Shown: in pieces, positions 1 to 8,671 of the stretch
Layout of the letters: each line of letters opens with the position of its first letter
Position numbering within the stretch: position 1 is the stretch's first letter
DNA from: Bacteroidales bacterium UBA1184
Lineage (GTDB): Bacteria > Bacteroidota > Bacteroidia > Bacteroidales > ML635J-15
DNA: 17,176 nucleotides
Direction of reading: 5' to 3'
Assembly: GCA_002310235.1 (NCBI GenBank)
Contig: DBYO01000006.1
Location: forward strand, 29,045-46,220
Notes under the pieces: model-generated
Databases searched by the model: none
Seen by the model: only the letters and a program-made list of their open reading frames with translations
What the model was told of the DNA's origin: nothing
Translations under genes and position numbers: made by a program

Positions 1-1569
1 CTCCAGAAGATGAAGAAGACCGCTGAGGAATACCTTGGCGAAGATGTCAATGAAGCAGTTATTACCGTTCCTGCATACTTCAGCGACTCACAGCGTCAGG
101 CAACCAAGGAAGCTGGCGAAATCGCAGGCTTGAAGGTAAAACGTATCATCAACGAGCCTACCGCAGCAGCTTTGGCATACGGCCTTGACAAGAAGAACAA
201 GGATATGAAGGTTGCAGTATTCGACCTCGGTGGCGGTACATTCGATATTTCAATCCTTGAACTTGGCGACGGTGTTTTCGAAGTTAAATCGACCAACGGC
301 GATACCCACCTCGGCGGTGATGATTTCGACCACGTTATCATCGAATGGCTTGCCGATGAATTCCAGAAGGAAAACGGCGTTGACCTCCGCAAGGACTCTA
401 TCGCTCTCCAGCGTCTGAAAGAGGCTGCAGAAAAGGCAAAGATTGAATTGTCGTCATCGACATCTTCGGAAATCAATCTGCCGTACATCATGCCGGTTGA
501 CGGTGTTCCAAAGCACTTGGTAAAGACCTTGACCCGTTCACAGTTCGAACAGTTGGCCGACCGTCTTATCAACGCAACCATCGCTCCTTGCCAGCAGGCA
601 TTGAAGGACTCTGGTTTCTCGGCATCGGATATTGACGAAGTTCTGTTGGTCGGCGGTTCAACCCGTATCCCGGCAGTTCAGGAAAAGGTAAAGCAGTTCT
701 TCGGCAAGACTCCGTCGAAGGGCGTTAACCCCGACGAAGTTGTAGCTGTTGGTGCTGCAATCCAGGGCGGTGTCCTCACAGGTGATGTTACCGATGTATT
801 GCTTCTCGATGTTACCCCGTTGTCACTCGGTATCGAGACTTTGGGAGGCGTAATGACAAAGCTCATCGAATCGAACACCACAATACCTTGCAAGAAGCAG
901 GAAGTATTCTCGACCGCAGCCGACAACCAGCCTTCAGTTGAAATCCACGTATTGCAGGGCGAGCGTTCGATGGCAAGCGACAACAAGACCATTGGTCGTT
1001 TCCACCTCGACGGCATTCCAGCAGCACCGCGTGGCGTTCCGCAGATTGAAGTTACCTTCGACATCGATGCAAACGGTATCTTGAAGGTATCGGCAAAGGA
1101 TAAGGGCACAGGCAAGGAACAGAGCATCCGTATTGAAGCTTCATCGGGACTTTCGGAAGACGAAATCAAGCGTATGAAGGCCGAAGCCGAAGCCAATGCA
1201 AACGCCGACAAGGCTGCAAAGGAAAGAATCGACAAGATCAACCAGGCCGACTCTATGATATTCCAGACCGAAAAGCAGCTCAAGGAATTGGGCGACAAGA
1301 TTCCAGCCGACAAGAAGGCTCCTATCGAAACCGCACTCAACAACTTGAAGGAAGCTCACAAGAGCCAGGATGTTGCCGCTATCAACAAGGCAATGGAAGC
1401 CCTCAACAACGCTTTCCACGCAGCATCAGAAGACATGTACAAGAATGCCGGTGCAGGCGCAGGACAGCAGCAGGGCAACCCCAACATGGGCGGACAGCAG
1501 CAGTCGTCGGGAAGCTCAAGCAACAACTCAGATGAAGTAACTGACGTGGACTTTGAGGAGGTAAAATAG
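1..1569 (+). CDS. dnaK: Chaperone protein DnaK (Hsp70), 5'-truncated by window edge
   Basis: ATP-dependent Hsp70 chaperone of the cytosol, working with DnaJ and GrpE. The frame is open from base 1 (Leu-Gln-Lys before the first Met at 10), so the gene starts upstream; about 120 N-terminal residues are missing judging from alignment in memory to E. coli DnaK. Visible in order: the nucleotide-binding-domain segment VITVPAYFSDSQRQATKEAG, the phosphate-2 motif VFDLGGGTFDISI, the adenosine motif VLLVGGSTRIPAVQEKV, the interdomain linker VLLLDVTPLSLGIETLGG, the substrate-binding beta domain, the helical lid, a Gly/Gln/Ser/Asn-rich disordered tail, and the conserved terminus EVTDVDFEEVK. Codon use is strongly biased, as in a highly expressed core gene, and unlike the AT-rich genes downstream. 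A terminator follows at once, so it is not co-transcribed with hsdR. Identification is certain; only the upstream extent is unseen. Confidence 0.99.
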   Translation, partial: LQKMKKTAEEYLGEDVNEAVITVPAYFSDSQRQATKEAGEIAGLKVKRIINEPTAAALAYGLDKKNKDMKVAVFDLGGGTFDISILELGDGVFEVKSTNGDTHLGGDDFDHVIIEWLADEFQKENGVDLRKDSIALQRLKEAAEKAKIELSSSTSSEINLPYIMPVDGVPKHLVKTLTRSQFEQLADRLINATIAPCQQALKDSGFSASDIDEVLLVGGSTRIPAVQEKVKQFFGKTPSKGVNPDEVVAVGAAIQGGVLTGDVTDVLLLDVTPLSLGIETLGGVMTKLIESNTTIPCKKQEVFSTAADNQPSVEIHVLQGERSMASDNKTIGRFHLDGIPAAPRGVPQIEVTFDIDANGILKVSAKDKGTGKEQSIRIEASSGLSEDEIKRMKAEAEANANADKAAKERIDKINQADSMIFQTEKQLKELGDKIPADKKAPIETALNNLKEAHKSQDVAAINKAMEALNNAFHAASEDMYKNAGAGAGQQQGNPNMGGQQQSSGSSSNNSDEVTDVDFEEVK

Positions 1570-1592
1570 TTAAACATCTTTTTATTAACAGC

Positions 1593-1624
1593 AAAGGCGC
1601 AGTTTTACATTGCGCCTTTTTTTG
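1593..1624 (+). terminator. Rho-independent terminator of dnaK
   Basis: A 9-bp perfect stem AAAGGCGCA (1593-1601) / TGCGCCTTT (1611-1619) with a 9-nt loop is followed by an uninterrupted T run (1617-1623). It lies 23 bp after the dnaK stop codon. Confidence 0.93.
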
Positions 1625-1643
1625 TTGTATTTTGTCCTCTCTT

Positions 1644-1742
1644 ACTTGGAGCAACCAAGGAGCAATGAGGGAGCAAGAAGGGTGCAACCTGGTAGGGAGT
1701 TGATACGAATCTGATACGGAGTTGGTACGGACTTGGTACGGA
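1644..1742. repeat. Degenerate 11-bp tandem repeat, nine units
   Basis: Nine consecutive 11-bp units run without a gap. Units 1-4 (1644-1687) end in GGAGCAA or GGTGCAA. Unit 5 (1688-1698, CCTGGTAGGGA) is intermediate. Units 6-9 (1699-1742) follow nTTGrTACGrA, the last two being GTTGGTACGGA and CTTGGTACGGA. The period is not a multiple of three and no credible gene crosses it, so it is a non-coding minisatellite between the dnaK terminator and the restriction operon. The function is unknown. The 11-bp spacing is close to one DNA helical turn, which would place each unit on the same face of the helix. Confidence 0.85.
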
Positions 1743-1811
1743 GAAAACACAAAGAATAGACCCCCATATTTTTTTGCTCTCGATAACTATTAGTATTCGT
1801 TTTATATTTTG

Positions 1812-1819
1812 TATATTTG
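1812..1819 (+). promoter_or_regulatory. Candidate -7 promoter element for the hsd operon
   Basis: TATATTTG fits the Bacteroidetes -7 consensus TAnnTTTG and lies 31 bp before the hsdR ATG in a very AT-rich stretch. No TTTG sits at the usual ~19-bp spacing upstream, so support rests on one box only. The rest of 1743-1850 is AT-rich and holds nothing else I can identify. Confidence 0.4.
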
Positions 1820-1850
1820 CTTTTTGTAAATTGGGATATTATACACTTTT

Positions 1851-4800
1851 ATGTCGAGACAATTTTCTGAAATAACAAGAGTACAGATACCAGCCATCCT
1901 ACATCTCACAAGATTGGGATATACTTATCTGCCAGTAATCGATGATTATGACCATAAAACAAACATACTTACTGATATTTTCACCAATAAGATAAAGCAA
2001 CTGAATCCTAAAGCAAAAAAACAGGAAATAAAGATATTGCTTGACACTCTTATAAGAGTTGCAAACAACGATGATTTAGGACGAGAGTTTTACAAATTGA
2101 TTAACAACACAAATGGTCTTAAAATAATTGATTTCGACAATCCAGAAAATAACGATTGGCATTGCACCGCAGAGTTTACATGCAAAGACGAAAATAGCGG
2201 AGAAAATTTCAGACCAGATATCACTTGCTTTATAAACGGTTTGCCTTTGGCATTTATAGAAGTGAAAATTCCCAACAACAAGGATGGAATATTAGCAGAG
2301 AGAACAAGAATGAATAAGCGCATGAGTAACAAAAGGTTCCGTAGATTTCTAAATGTTACTCAATTGATGATTTTCTCAAACAATCAGGAATACGACACCG
2401 AAAATCGCGTTCCGATACAAGGCGCTTTTTATGCAACAAATACAAAAGGTGATATATTCTTCAATGTCTTTAGGGAACAGAAGCAAATATTTTACGAAAA
2501 TCTGAAACTAAAACCGATTGACAAGGGCATAGAATTTACCATATTAAAGTCATTCAATATGGTGCCGCTTTCAAACATTCCCGAATATCAAACCGACAAG
2601 CAACCTACCACCCCGACAAACAGGGTTCTTTCATCTTTGTTAAGCAAAGAACGATTCCTGTATTTACTTCATTACGGATTTGCATATGTTGACCAGAAAA
2701 TTGAATTGGATTCTGGCGAAACCATTACCCAGTTGCAGAAACATGTAATGCGTTACCCGCAACTATTTGCATCATTGGCAATACGCAAAAAAATAGACCA
2801 AGGTGTAAAATCTGGAATTATATGGCACACGCAAGGCAGCGGTAAAACCGCACTTGCATATTATTCGGTAAAAAGCATTTCCGATTTTCTTGCTAAAAAG
2901 AATACGGTTGCCAAATTCTATTTCATTGTAGACCGCCTTAGTCTTATGGAACAAGCAAAAGATGAATTTGTTGCAAGAGGTCTCAATGTGCGAACTGCCG
3001 AAAGCAAACAAGAATTGATGACTGACATCAAGAACAACCATATTGTTGAAAACAATTCGGGGGAACTTGAAATAATGGTGGTAAACATTCAAAAGTTCGA
3101 GGAAGATCATGACAAAGTGGTAATTCCTACCGAATACAACATTAATCTTCAGCGCGTTTTCTTTATTGATGAAGCACACCGTGGCTACAATCCAAAAGGT
3201 TCGTTCCTTGCAAATCTGCTTGATGCCGACCGCGATGCAATTAAAATCGCTCTTACTGGCACTCCACTATTATCTGATGAAAAAGCGTCTTGGAAAGTTT
3301 TTGGAGACTACATCGACAAATACTACTACGATAAATCCATTGCCGACGGATACACTCTTAAACTTATGCGCGAGGATATTGAAACCACATACAAGGAAAA
3401 ACTTATAAGTCTGCTCGATGAAGCACAAAAGAGCAATCCTCAAATCCGCAAAGGCGATATAAGCAAAGAAGTTATTATCGAATCGGACAATTACCTTAGC
3501 AACCTGCTGGAATATGTTGAGAAGGATTTGAAGAGATTCCGTATGGAGAAAAACGACAATACCGTTGCAGGAATGATAGTATGCGAAACAAATCAGCAAG
3601 CACGTCGATTATATGAAATCTATTCCAATTCAAAAGGCAAGGTAATCCCTTTGGTGAATGAAAATACTAATCCATACTCCATTGCAGCCGACACTGCATA
3701 TAAATACAAAGGATTCAATGTCGCACTTATCCTTCACGACGAGGGCGACAAGGACACTAGAAAAGCCATAATAAAGAATTTCAAGCGAAAAACTGACATT
3801 GACCTGCTGATTGTCAACAGAATGTTGCTTACTGGTTTTGATGCTCCGCGACTAAAACGGCTATATCTTACCCGTAAAATGTACGGTCACGACTTGCTAC
3901 AGGCACTTACTAGGGTAAATCGCCCATACAAGGATTTCAAATACGGATATGTAGTCGATTTTGCCAATATAAAGCAGAACTTTGAGGACACAAACAACGA
4001 ATACCTACGCGAACTGAACCGTTGCGACGAACAACAACTTCTTGAAGAAGAAACGCCAGTTACTCCTATCGGCACTTCAATTTTAGAGAATGTTGACGAG
4101 ATAAAATCCCAACTGAGGGAAATAAAGAATGTAATGTTTGCTTACGCCTGCGACAATTCCGAACTTTTCTGCCAGCAGATTGACGAAATGGAGGACAGAA
4201 ATAGATTGTACGAGGTTCGGCGCGTACTCGAAAACGCAAAAGCGCTTTCGAACCAGATTCGTTCTTGTGGTGACGAGGAATTAAAGGCATACAACGAAAA
4301 GATGAAAATTGGTGCCGTTAACGACCTGCTGAATGTTGTAAACCATCGTATTGATGCACTAAATCTGCAGGAAAAAATCGCACACGATGACGAAGTAAGC
4401 GACAACATAAACCTGATACTTGCACTAATAGAATATTGCTTCACATACAAGGGAAGCGAAGAACTTCGCATATACAACAACGACCTAAAGGAACAGGCAG
4501 ACAAAATAATATTGGAATTTGAACGCAATTTCGACAAAAAGGAAATCAGATATGTGAACCTTATTGATGAATTTATGCGTTTCCTTCGCCAAAAAGACAT
4601 TAAACCTCAGGATGTAGCCGATGCAAAGCAAAAGATTGCCTATATGGACGAGGTAATGAAGAAAATCCGCGAAATAAACCGTGCCAACGAAGTACTGAAA
4701 AGCAAATACAACCAAGACGAACGGTTTGTTCGCGTACATAAGCGCATTGTAGAGGAAAACGCAAAGCGCGGAGAACGCAAAGAGAAACCTATAATATCCG

Positions 4801-5045
4801 AACATGAATATGAAATCGCAGAAGGTCTTAACCGATTGAAAGACTGGATTGACGAGTTGATTTTCTTCAAGCAGGACATTCTGAAAAACGAGGCAGCTTT
4901 CGACAAGGAAGTCCTTTCGCTAGTAAGCAACAAACTGCTTGACCTTGAAATTACTTCAAAACTTGACGACCGCAGGTTTATACAACATGAAATTGCAAAC
5001 GAATACTATTCACAATACGAACAAATAAGAAACTCTGTAAATTAA
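1851..5045 (+). CDS. hsdR: Type I restriction endonuclease subunit R (HsdR)
   Basis: Motor and nuclease subunit of a type I restriction-modification complex: with HsdM2S it binds unmethylated sites, translocates DNA using ATP and cleaves at a distance. The 1064-aa length is normal. Seen in order: a PD-(D/E)xK nuclease core with D123 and E137-V-K139 (RPDITCFINGLPLAFIEVK); helicase motif I GSGKT (K332); motif II DEAH at 440-443; motif III LTGTP; motif V-like LLTGFDAPRLKRL; motif VI QALTRVNRP starting at Q684; then a long helical C-terminal region that presumably docks on HsdM/HsdS. All catalytic residues are intact. The ATG at 1851 is preceded only by AT-rich sequence with no Shine-Dalgarno, which is usual for this phylum. 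hsdM starts 4 bp after the stop, so the two are co-transcribed and probably translationally coupled. Confidence 0.98.
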   Translation: MSRQFSEITRVQIPAILHLTRLGYTYLPVIDDYDHKTNILTDIFTNKIKQLNPKAKKQEIKILLDTLIRVANNDDLGREFYKLINNTNGLKIIDFDNPENNDWHCTAEFTCKDENSGENFRPDITCFINGLPLAFIEVKIPNNKDGILAERTRMNKRMSNKRFRRFLNVTQLMIFSNNQEYDTENRVPIQGAFYATNTKGDIFFNVFREQKQIFYENLKLKPIDKGIEFTILKSFNMVPLSNIPEYQTDKQPTTPTNRVLSSLLSKERFLYLLHYGFAYVDQKIELDSGETITQLQKHVMRYPQLFASLAIRKKIDQGVKSGIIWHTQGSGKTALAYYSVKSISDFLAKKNTVAKFYFIVDRLSLMEQAKDEFVARGLNVRTAESKQELMTDIKNNHIVENNSGELEIMVVNIQKFEEDHDKVVIPTEYNINLQRVFFIDEAHRGYNPKGSFLANLLDADRDAIKIALTGTPLLSDEKASWKVFGDYIDKYYYDKSIADGYTLKLMREDIETTYKEKLISLLDEAQKSNPQIRKGDISKEVIIESDNYLSNLLEYVEKDLKRFRMEKNDNTVAGMIVCETNQQARRLYEIYSNSKGKVIPLVNENTNPYSIAADTAYKYKGFNVALILHDEGDKDTRKAIIKNFKRKTDIDLLIVNRMLLTGFDAPRLKRLYLTRKMYGHDLLQALTRVNRPYKDFKYGYVVDFANIKQNFEDTNNEYLRELNRCDEQQLLEEETPVTPIGTSILENVDEIKSQLREIKNVMFAYACDNSELFCQQIDEMEDRNRLYEVRRVLENAKALSNQIRSCGDEELKAYNEKMKIGAVNDLLNVVNHRIDALNLQEKIAHDDEVSDNINLILALIEYCFTYKGSEELRIYNNDLKEQADKIILEFERNFDKKEIRYVNLIDEFMRFLRQKDIKPQDVADAKQKIAYMDEVMKKIREINRANEVLKSKYNQDERFVRVHKRIVEENAKRGERKEKPIISEHEYEIAEGLNRLKDWIDELIFFKQDILKNEAAFDKEVLSLVSNKLLDLEITSKLDDRRFIQHEIANEYYSQYEQIRNSVN

Positions 5046-5049
5046 TAAA

Positions 5050-6693
5050 ATGGAAATCAAGGAACGCACCATTAATCTGATAGATTCGCTAAAGGCCGTT
5101 TGCGGAAACGCAGGACTTGGAAACGACGGAAACGAATACAAGATAATCACAGAAATATTCCTATATAAATTCCTTAACGATAAATTTGCCAACGAAGCAA
5201 AGCATAACCGCGCATACGGCAAACGATTAAGAGCAGCCGAAAACTGGGATGCCGAGTACGACAAGTTTAGTGATGAAGAAGTCGAAGATCTTTGGGCATA
5301 CATGGGACACAATATTCCACGACTTAAGCCCGAACATACCTTGGGACATTTGTACAACGCCTCAACAAAGAGCGGATTCGGAGATTTGCTAGACGCCACA
5401 TTGCTCGACATTGCAAATGTAAATGCCGACATATTCTCAATGGCAAGTGTAGGAGAAACAAAGATTACCATTTTTGAGCGCTTAACCACGCTTATACAGG
5501 AAGTTGAACAGCGCGACAGTTTTGCCCGTGCCTTGGTTTCAAAGTTGGCAGACTTTAATTTCGAAGATGTATTCAACGAGAAATACGATTTCTTTTCAGA
5601 TATTTTCGAATACCTAATCAAAGACTACAACACGGCTGGCGGTGGCAAATATGCCGAATATTTCACACCCAAGGCAATTGCAACAATAATTGCCCGTCTG
5701 CTTGTGGGTGACGAATCTCAACTGGCAAGCAAAACCTGCTACGACCCCACTGCAGGTTCGGGAACATTGCTCATGGCATTGGCTCACCAGATAGGAACAA
5801 ACCGCTGCTCAATATACAGTCAGGACATTTCGCAGAAATCGTCTCAAATGCTACGATTGAACCTTATACTCAACGACTTGGTCGATAGCATACAAAATAT
5901 TGTAAAAGGAAATACACTTACAAATCCTGCACACAAGAACGAAGACGGCACTCTGCGCAAGTTCGACTTTGTTGTTTCAAATCCGCCTTTCAAACTCGAC
6001 TTTTCCGACTACAGGGAAAAAATTGCTACCGACAATTTCCGTTTCTGGGCAGGAGTTCCCAATGTTCCCAAAACAAAAAAGGAATCTATGGCAATATACA
6101 CCTGCTTCATACAGCATGTTGTAAACTCTATTGCAGCAAACGGACAGGGAGCAATAGTTATCCCCACTGGATTTATTACAGCGAAATCGGGTGTAGAGAA
6201 CAAAATCTTGAAGCGCATTGTAGACGAACACATTGTAATGGGTGTAGTGAGTATGCCATCGAATGTATTCGCCAACACAGGCACAAATGTTTCAGTGCTG
6301 TTCTTCGACAAGGCTACTGACAAGACCGACAACGACAAGGTTATACTTGTTGACGCATCGAAACTCGGCGAAGAATACAAGGATGCAAACGGACTGAAAA
6401 AGGTACGCCTTACCAACGATGAAATCGACAAGATTGTTACCACATTCCGCAACAAAACGACCGTCGAAGACTTTTCCGTTGCCGTTACCTACGACGAAAT
6501 CCGCGAGAAGAACTACAGTCTTTCGGCTGGACAATATTTCGACATTAAGATTGAGTATGTTGACATTAGTGAGGACGAATTCAACTCACGAATAGCCAAC
6601 TACAAGAAGGAACTTGCCGAGCAGTTTGCCGAAAGCCATAGTCTGGAGGAAGAAATAATGAAGCAGTTGGGACAACTGAATTTTGTAAAATAA
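5050..6693 (+). CDS. hsdM: Type I restriction-modification methyltransferase subunit M (HsdM)
   Basis: N6-adenine DNA methyltransferase subunit, which transfers a methyl group from S-adenosylmethionine to adenine at the site chosen by HsdS. Two HsdM plus one HsdS form the modification enzyme. The 547-aa protein has an N-terminal helical HsdM_N-type region (about 8-130) that contacts target DNA. The methylase core follows, with the AdoMet motif I CYDPTAGSGTLLMA (D232-P-T-A-G-S-G238) and catalytic motif IV NPPF at 311-314. The order motif I then IV is that of gamma-class N6-MTases. The C-terminal helices (SLEEEIMKQLGQL) resemble the HsdS-contacting tail. The start at 5050 is 4 bp from the hsdR stop. 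A 64-bp gap separates it from hsdS, the longest spacing within the three-gene core. All key residues are present, so it should be active. Confidence 0.98.
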   Translation: MEIKERTINLIDSLKAVCGNAGLGNDGNEYKIITEIFLYKFLNDKFANEAKHNRAYGKRLRAAENWDAEYDKFSDEEVEDLWAYMGHNIPRLKPEHTLGHLYNASTKSGFGDLLDATLLDIANVNADIFSMASVGETKITIFERLTTLIQEVEQRDSFARALVSKLADFNFEDVFNEKYDFFSDIFEYLIKDYNTAGGGKYAEYFTPKAIATIIARLLVGDESQLASKTCYDPTAGSGTLLMALAHQIGTNRCSIYSQDISQKSSQMLRLNLILNDLVDSIQNIVKGNTLTNPAHKNEDGTLRKFDFVVSNPPFKLDFSDYREKIATDNFRFWAGVPNVPKTKKESMAIYTCFIQHVVNSIAANGQGAIVIPTGFITAKSGVENKILKRIVDEHIVMGVVSMPSNVFANTGTNVSVLFFDKATDKTDNDKVILVDASKLGEEYKDANGLKKVRLTNDEIDKIVTTFRNKTTVEDFSVAVTYDEIREKNYSLSAGQYFDIKIEYVDISEDEFNSRIANYKKELAEQFAESHSLEEEIMKQLGQLNFVK

Positions 6694-6757
6694 GAGGAAA
6701 TCTGAGAGTGATTGAACAGCAGAAGGAGTTTTTCAAATTACAAAATGAAAAGTAATT

Positions 6758-8062
6758 ATGGAAATGAAAAAATATAAGTTGGGAGAAATTGCAACTGTAG
6801 AGATTAGTGGAGTTGACAAAAAGACCAAAGATAATGAAATACAAGTAAAATTATGCAATTTTACTGATGTATATCATAATTGGGCAATTACAAAAGATAT
6901 GGCAGATTCTTTTATGGATGCAACCGTAAATAAAAAAGAATTTGAGATTTTTTCATTGAAAAAGGGACAGGTTGCATTTACAAAAGATAGCGAAACACGA
7001 GATGACATTGGAATTCCAACATATATTGCAGATGATTTTGAGAATGTAGTTTTAGGATACCACACAGCATTGATAACGCCTAACAAATCAAAACTTTCAG
7101 GCAAATATTTAAATGCTTTTATGAATACCCAATATATTCATAAATTTTTTGAAAACAATGCAAGTGGAAGCGGACAAAGATACACACTATCTACAGAGAC
7201 TATAAATTCAATTCCAATTATAACACCAGATATAATTACCCAAGAAAAAATAGGCAATATTTTCAGCAATTTAGACCGCAAAATTGCCCTCAACCGCTCC
7301 ATAAACCGCAACCTCGAAGCCCTTGCCAAGCAACTCTACGACTACTGGTTTGTGCAGTTCGACTTCCCCAACGCCGAAGGCAAGCCATACAAAAGCAGTG
7401 GCGGGAAAATGGTATGGAACGACAAACTGAAAAGAGAAGTACCAGAAGGATGGGAAGTGAAAAAATTAGAAGATACGCTAAAATGTGATATATCTGGAGA
7501 TTGGGGAGAAGAACAAACAAAAGGGAACCACACATATAAGGTTAATTGCATTCGTGGTTGCGATATGGTCAATATGACCAATCTTCCCGAAAGATATATT
7601 ATTCCCAAAAATGCTGACAAACTGCTGGAAACCAACGATTTCGTTATTGAGATTTCTGGAGGCAGTCCGTCACAATCTACAGGAAGAATTGTTCAAATTA
7701 CTGAAGAAATAATCAATCGTTTTAATAAAAAAGTTATATGCTCCAACTTTTGCCACGGCATTAGGCTCAAAGAGGCAAATCTTGTTTCTTACTTTCTTCA
7801 AACATGGAATACTTTTTATAAGAATGGAGTATTTTTTAATTACGAAGGCAAAACGAGCGGATTAAAGAATTTCCAATTTGATTCTTTTTTCTCAAACTAT
7901 TGGTATTTTCCTCCAATGGAATTAGCAAGGCAATATCACGAAACTTATTCAAAAATAAAAGAAAAGATTGATAAAACAGAAACAGAAATTACGAAACTCA
8001 CAGCCCTGCGCGACAAGTTGTTGCCATTGCTAATGAATGGACAGGTTGAGGTAAAAGGATAA
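6758..8062 (+). CDS. hsdS: Type I restriction-modification specificity subunit S (HsdS)
   Basis: DNA-recognition subunit that sets the bipartite target of the type I complex. The 434-aa protein has the classic layout: target-recognition domain 1 (about 1-158), a central conserved helical region (about 159-235, including LEALAKQLYDYWFVQFDFP around W197 and VPEGWEVKKL), target-recognition domain 2 (about 236-385), and a C-terminal helical repeat ending TALRDKLLPLLMNGQVEV. Base composition is mosaic: the central region (about 7260-7440) is clearly richer in G+C and in C-ending codons than the AT-rich recognition domains. This is as expected if those domains were exchanged horizontally. No second hsdS, partial hsdS cassette, inverted repeat or recombinase is visible, so I see no shufflon-type switch here. 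ATG 6758 is chosen; 6764 is an alternative two codons later. Confidence 0.96.
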   Translation: MEMKKYKLGEIATVEISGVDKKTKDNEIQVKLCNFTDVYHNWAITKDMADSFMDATVNKKEFEIFSLKKGQVAFTKDSETRDDIGIPTYIADDFENVVLGYHTALITPNKSKLSGKYLNAFMNTQYIHKFFENNASGSGQRYTLSTETINSIPIITPDIITQEKIGNIFSNLDRKIALNRSINRNLEALAKQLYDYWFVQFDFPNAEGKPYKSSGGKMVWNDKLKREVPEGWEVKKLEDTLKCDISGDWGEEQTKGNHTYKVNCIRGCDMVNMTNLPERYIIPKNADKLLETNDFVIEISGGSPSQSTGRIVQITEEIINRFNKKVICSNFCHGIRLKEANLVSYFLQTWNTFYKNGVFFNYEGKTSGLKNFQFDSFFSNYWYFPPMELARQYHETYSKIKEKIDKTETEITKLTALRDKLLPLLMNGQVEVKG

Positions 8063-8074
8063 AAGGAAATTGCC

Positions 8075-8608
8075 ATGTGGAATTTTTCTGAAAATGACAA
8101 AAAGTGTATACGGGAACTTGTAAGATCAAGGAGTTGCGACTCTTATCTAGTTAGCAAGATTATTGATTTTGAATGGTGCATTGATTTTGAAAAATGTGAA
8201 ATACGAGTACCTATTGATTCATACAACGAAATAAATCAAAGCAATATGCTTCGTCCGATAATGGATACGATTCAACTGCTCGAATACCTTGATGCCAACG
8301 GATATATATGTCTGATTGATTTTCCAGAAAACCACCGAGTACACATATACAACAAAGATGATTATCTATACAATGTGCCAATACCTATTGACCATCATTT
8401 GATTTCAAAAATAAATAAGGCATACAACAGTTCTATCTATGTAAACAAAAAACTCGATATTCTTGTTGCAAACAATTTTATGGATTTCGAAGACCTGCAA
8501 CTACACGAAGCAAAAAAACAAACAGAAAAAGCATCCGCAAGCGTTACACTGGCAATTATTGCAGTTATCATATCCGCACTCACATTATTATTCACGATAA
8601 TATTGTAA
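8075..8608 (+). CDS. Unknown protein with a single C-terminal membrane helix, behind hsdS
   Basis: I do not recognise this 177-aa protein. There is no signal peptide. A soluble, charged and aromatic-rich region (1-148) is followed by a charged stretch (HEAKKQTEK) and one hydrophobic segment (about 153-177, SVTLAIIAVIISALTLLFTIIL) reaching the last residue. This is a tail-anchored layout, with the N-terminal domain predicted on the cytoplasmic side. The ATG lies 12 bp after the hsdS stop and is preceded by AAAAGGAAAT, a weak ribosome-binding match, so it is very probably in the hsd operon. Its position suggests an accessory role, for example anchoring or sensing, but that is inference only. 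The 63 bp that follow carry a repeat shared with the right edge of the island. Expression as a real protein seems likely; function is open. Confidence 0.8.
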   Translation: MWNFSENDKKCIRELVRSRSCDSYLVSKIIDFEWCIDFEKCEIRVPIDSYNEINQSNMLRPIMDTIQLLEYLDANGYICLIDFPENHRVHIYNKDDYLYNVPIPIDHHLISKINKAYNSSIYVNKKLDILVANNFMDFEDLQLHEAKKQTEKASASVTLAIIAVIISALTLLFTIIL

Positions 8609-8625
8609 CGGCATAAACCATTTTG

Positions 8626-8666
8626 TATCTGATTCTCTCCAAAAACTATTTATAAAAACATAATTT
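8626..8666 (+). repeat. Dispersed repeat R1, copy 1 (upstream of the DUF2971 gene)
   Basis: This 41-bp segment matches 12655-12695 at 34 of 41 positions by eye. The shared cores are TATCTG, TCTCCAAAAACTAT, AAAAACA and AATTT. It ends 5 bp before the ATG at 8672 and so forms the leader of that gene. It may be a shared promoter or leader, or a trace of duplication. Confidence 0.7.
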
Positions 8667-8671
8667 AACCG

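Noticed and set aside
1644..1742. CRISPR array
   Set aside because: The units are 11 bp and contiguous with no spacers, and no cas gene is present. The 12-bp repeats at 11459, 11854 and 12347 are likewise spacer-free and lie in protein linkers.
1403..1750. Minus-strand open frame across the dnaK end and the 11-bp array
   Set aside because: It runs through the dnaK terminator and a non-triplet repeat and has no domain features.
6694..6757. 16-codon GTG-started frame (VIEQQKEFFKLQNEK) between hsdM and hsdS
   Set aside because: Too short, with no ribosome-binding site or recognised leader-peptide logic. Noted only because the gap is the longest within hsdRMS.
6758..8062. Phase-variable hsdS inversion system
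   Set aside because: No second or partial hsdS, no inverted repeats shared with one, and no recombinase gene in the window.
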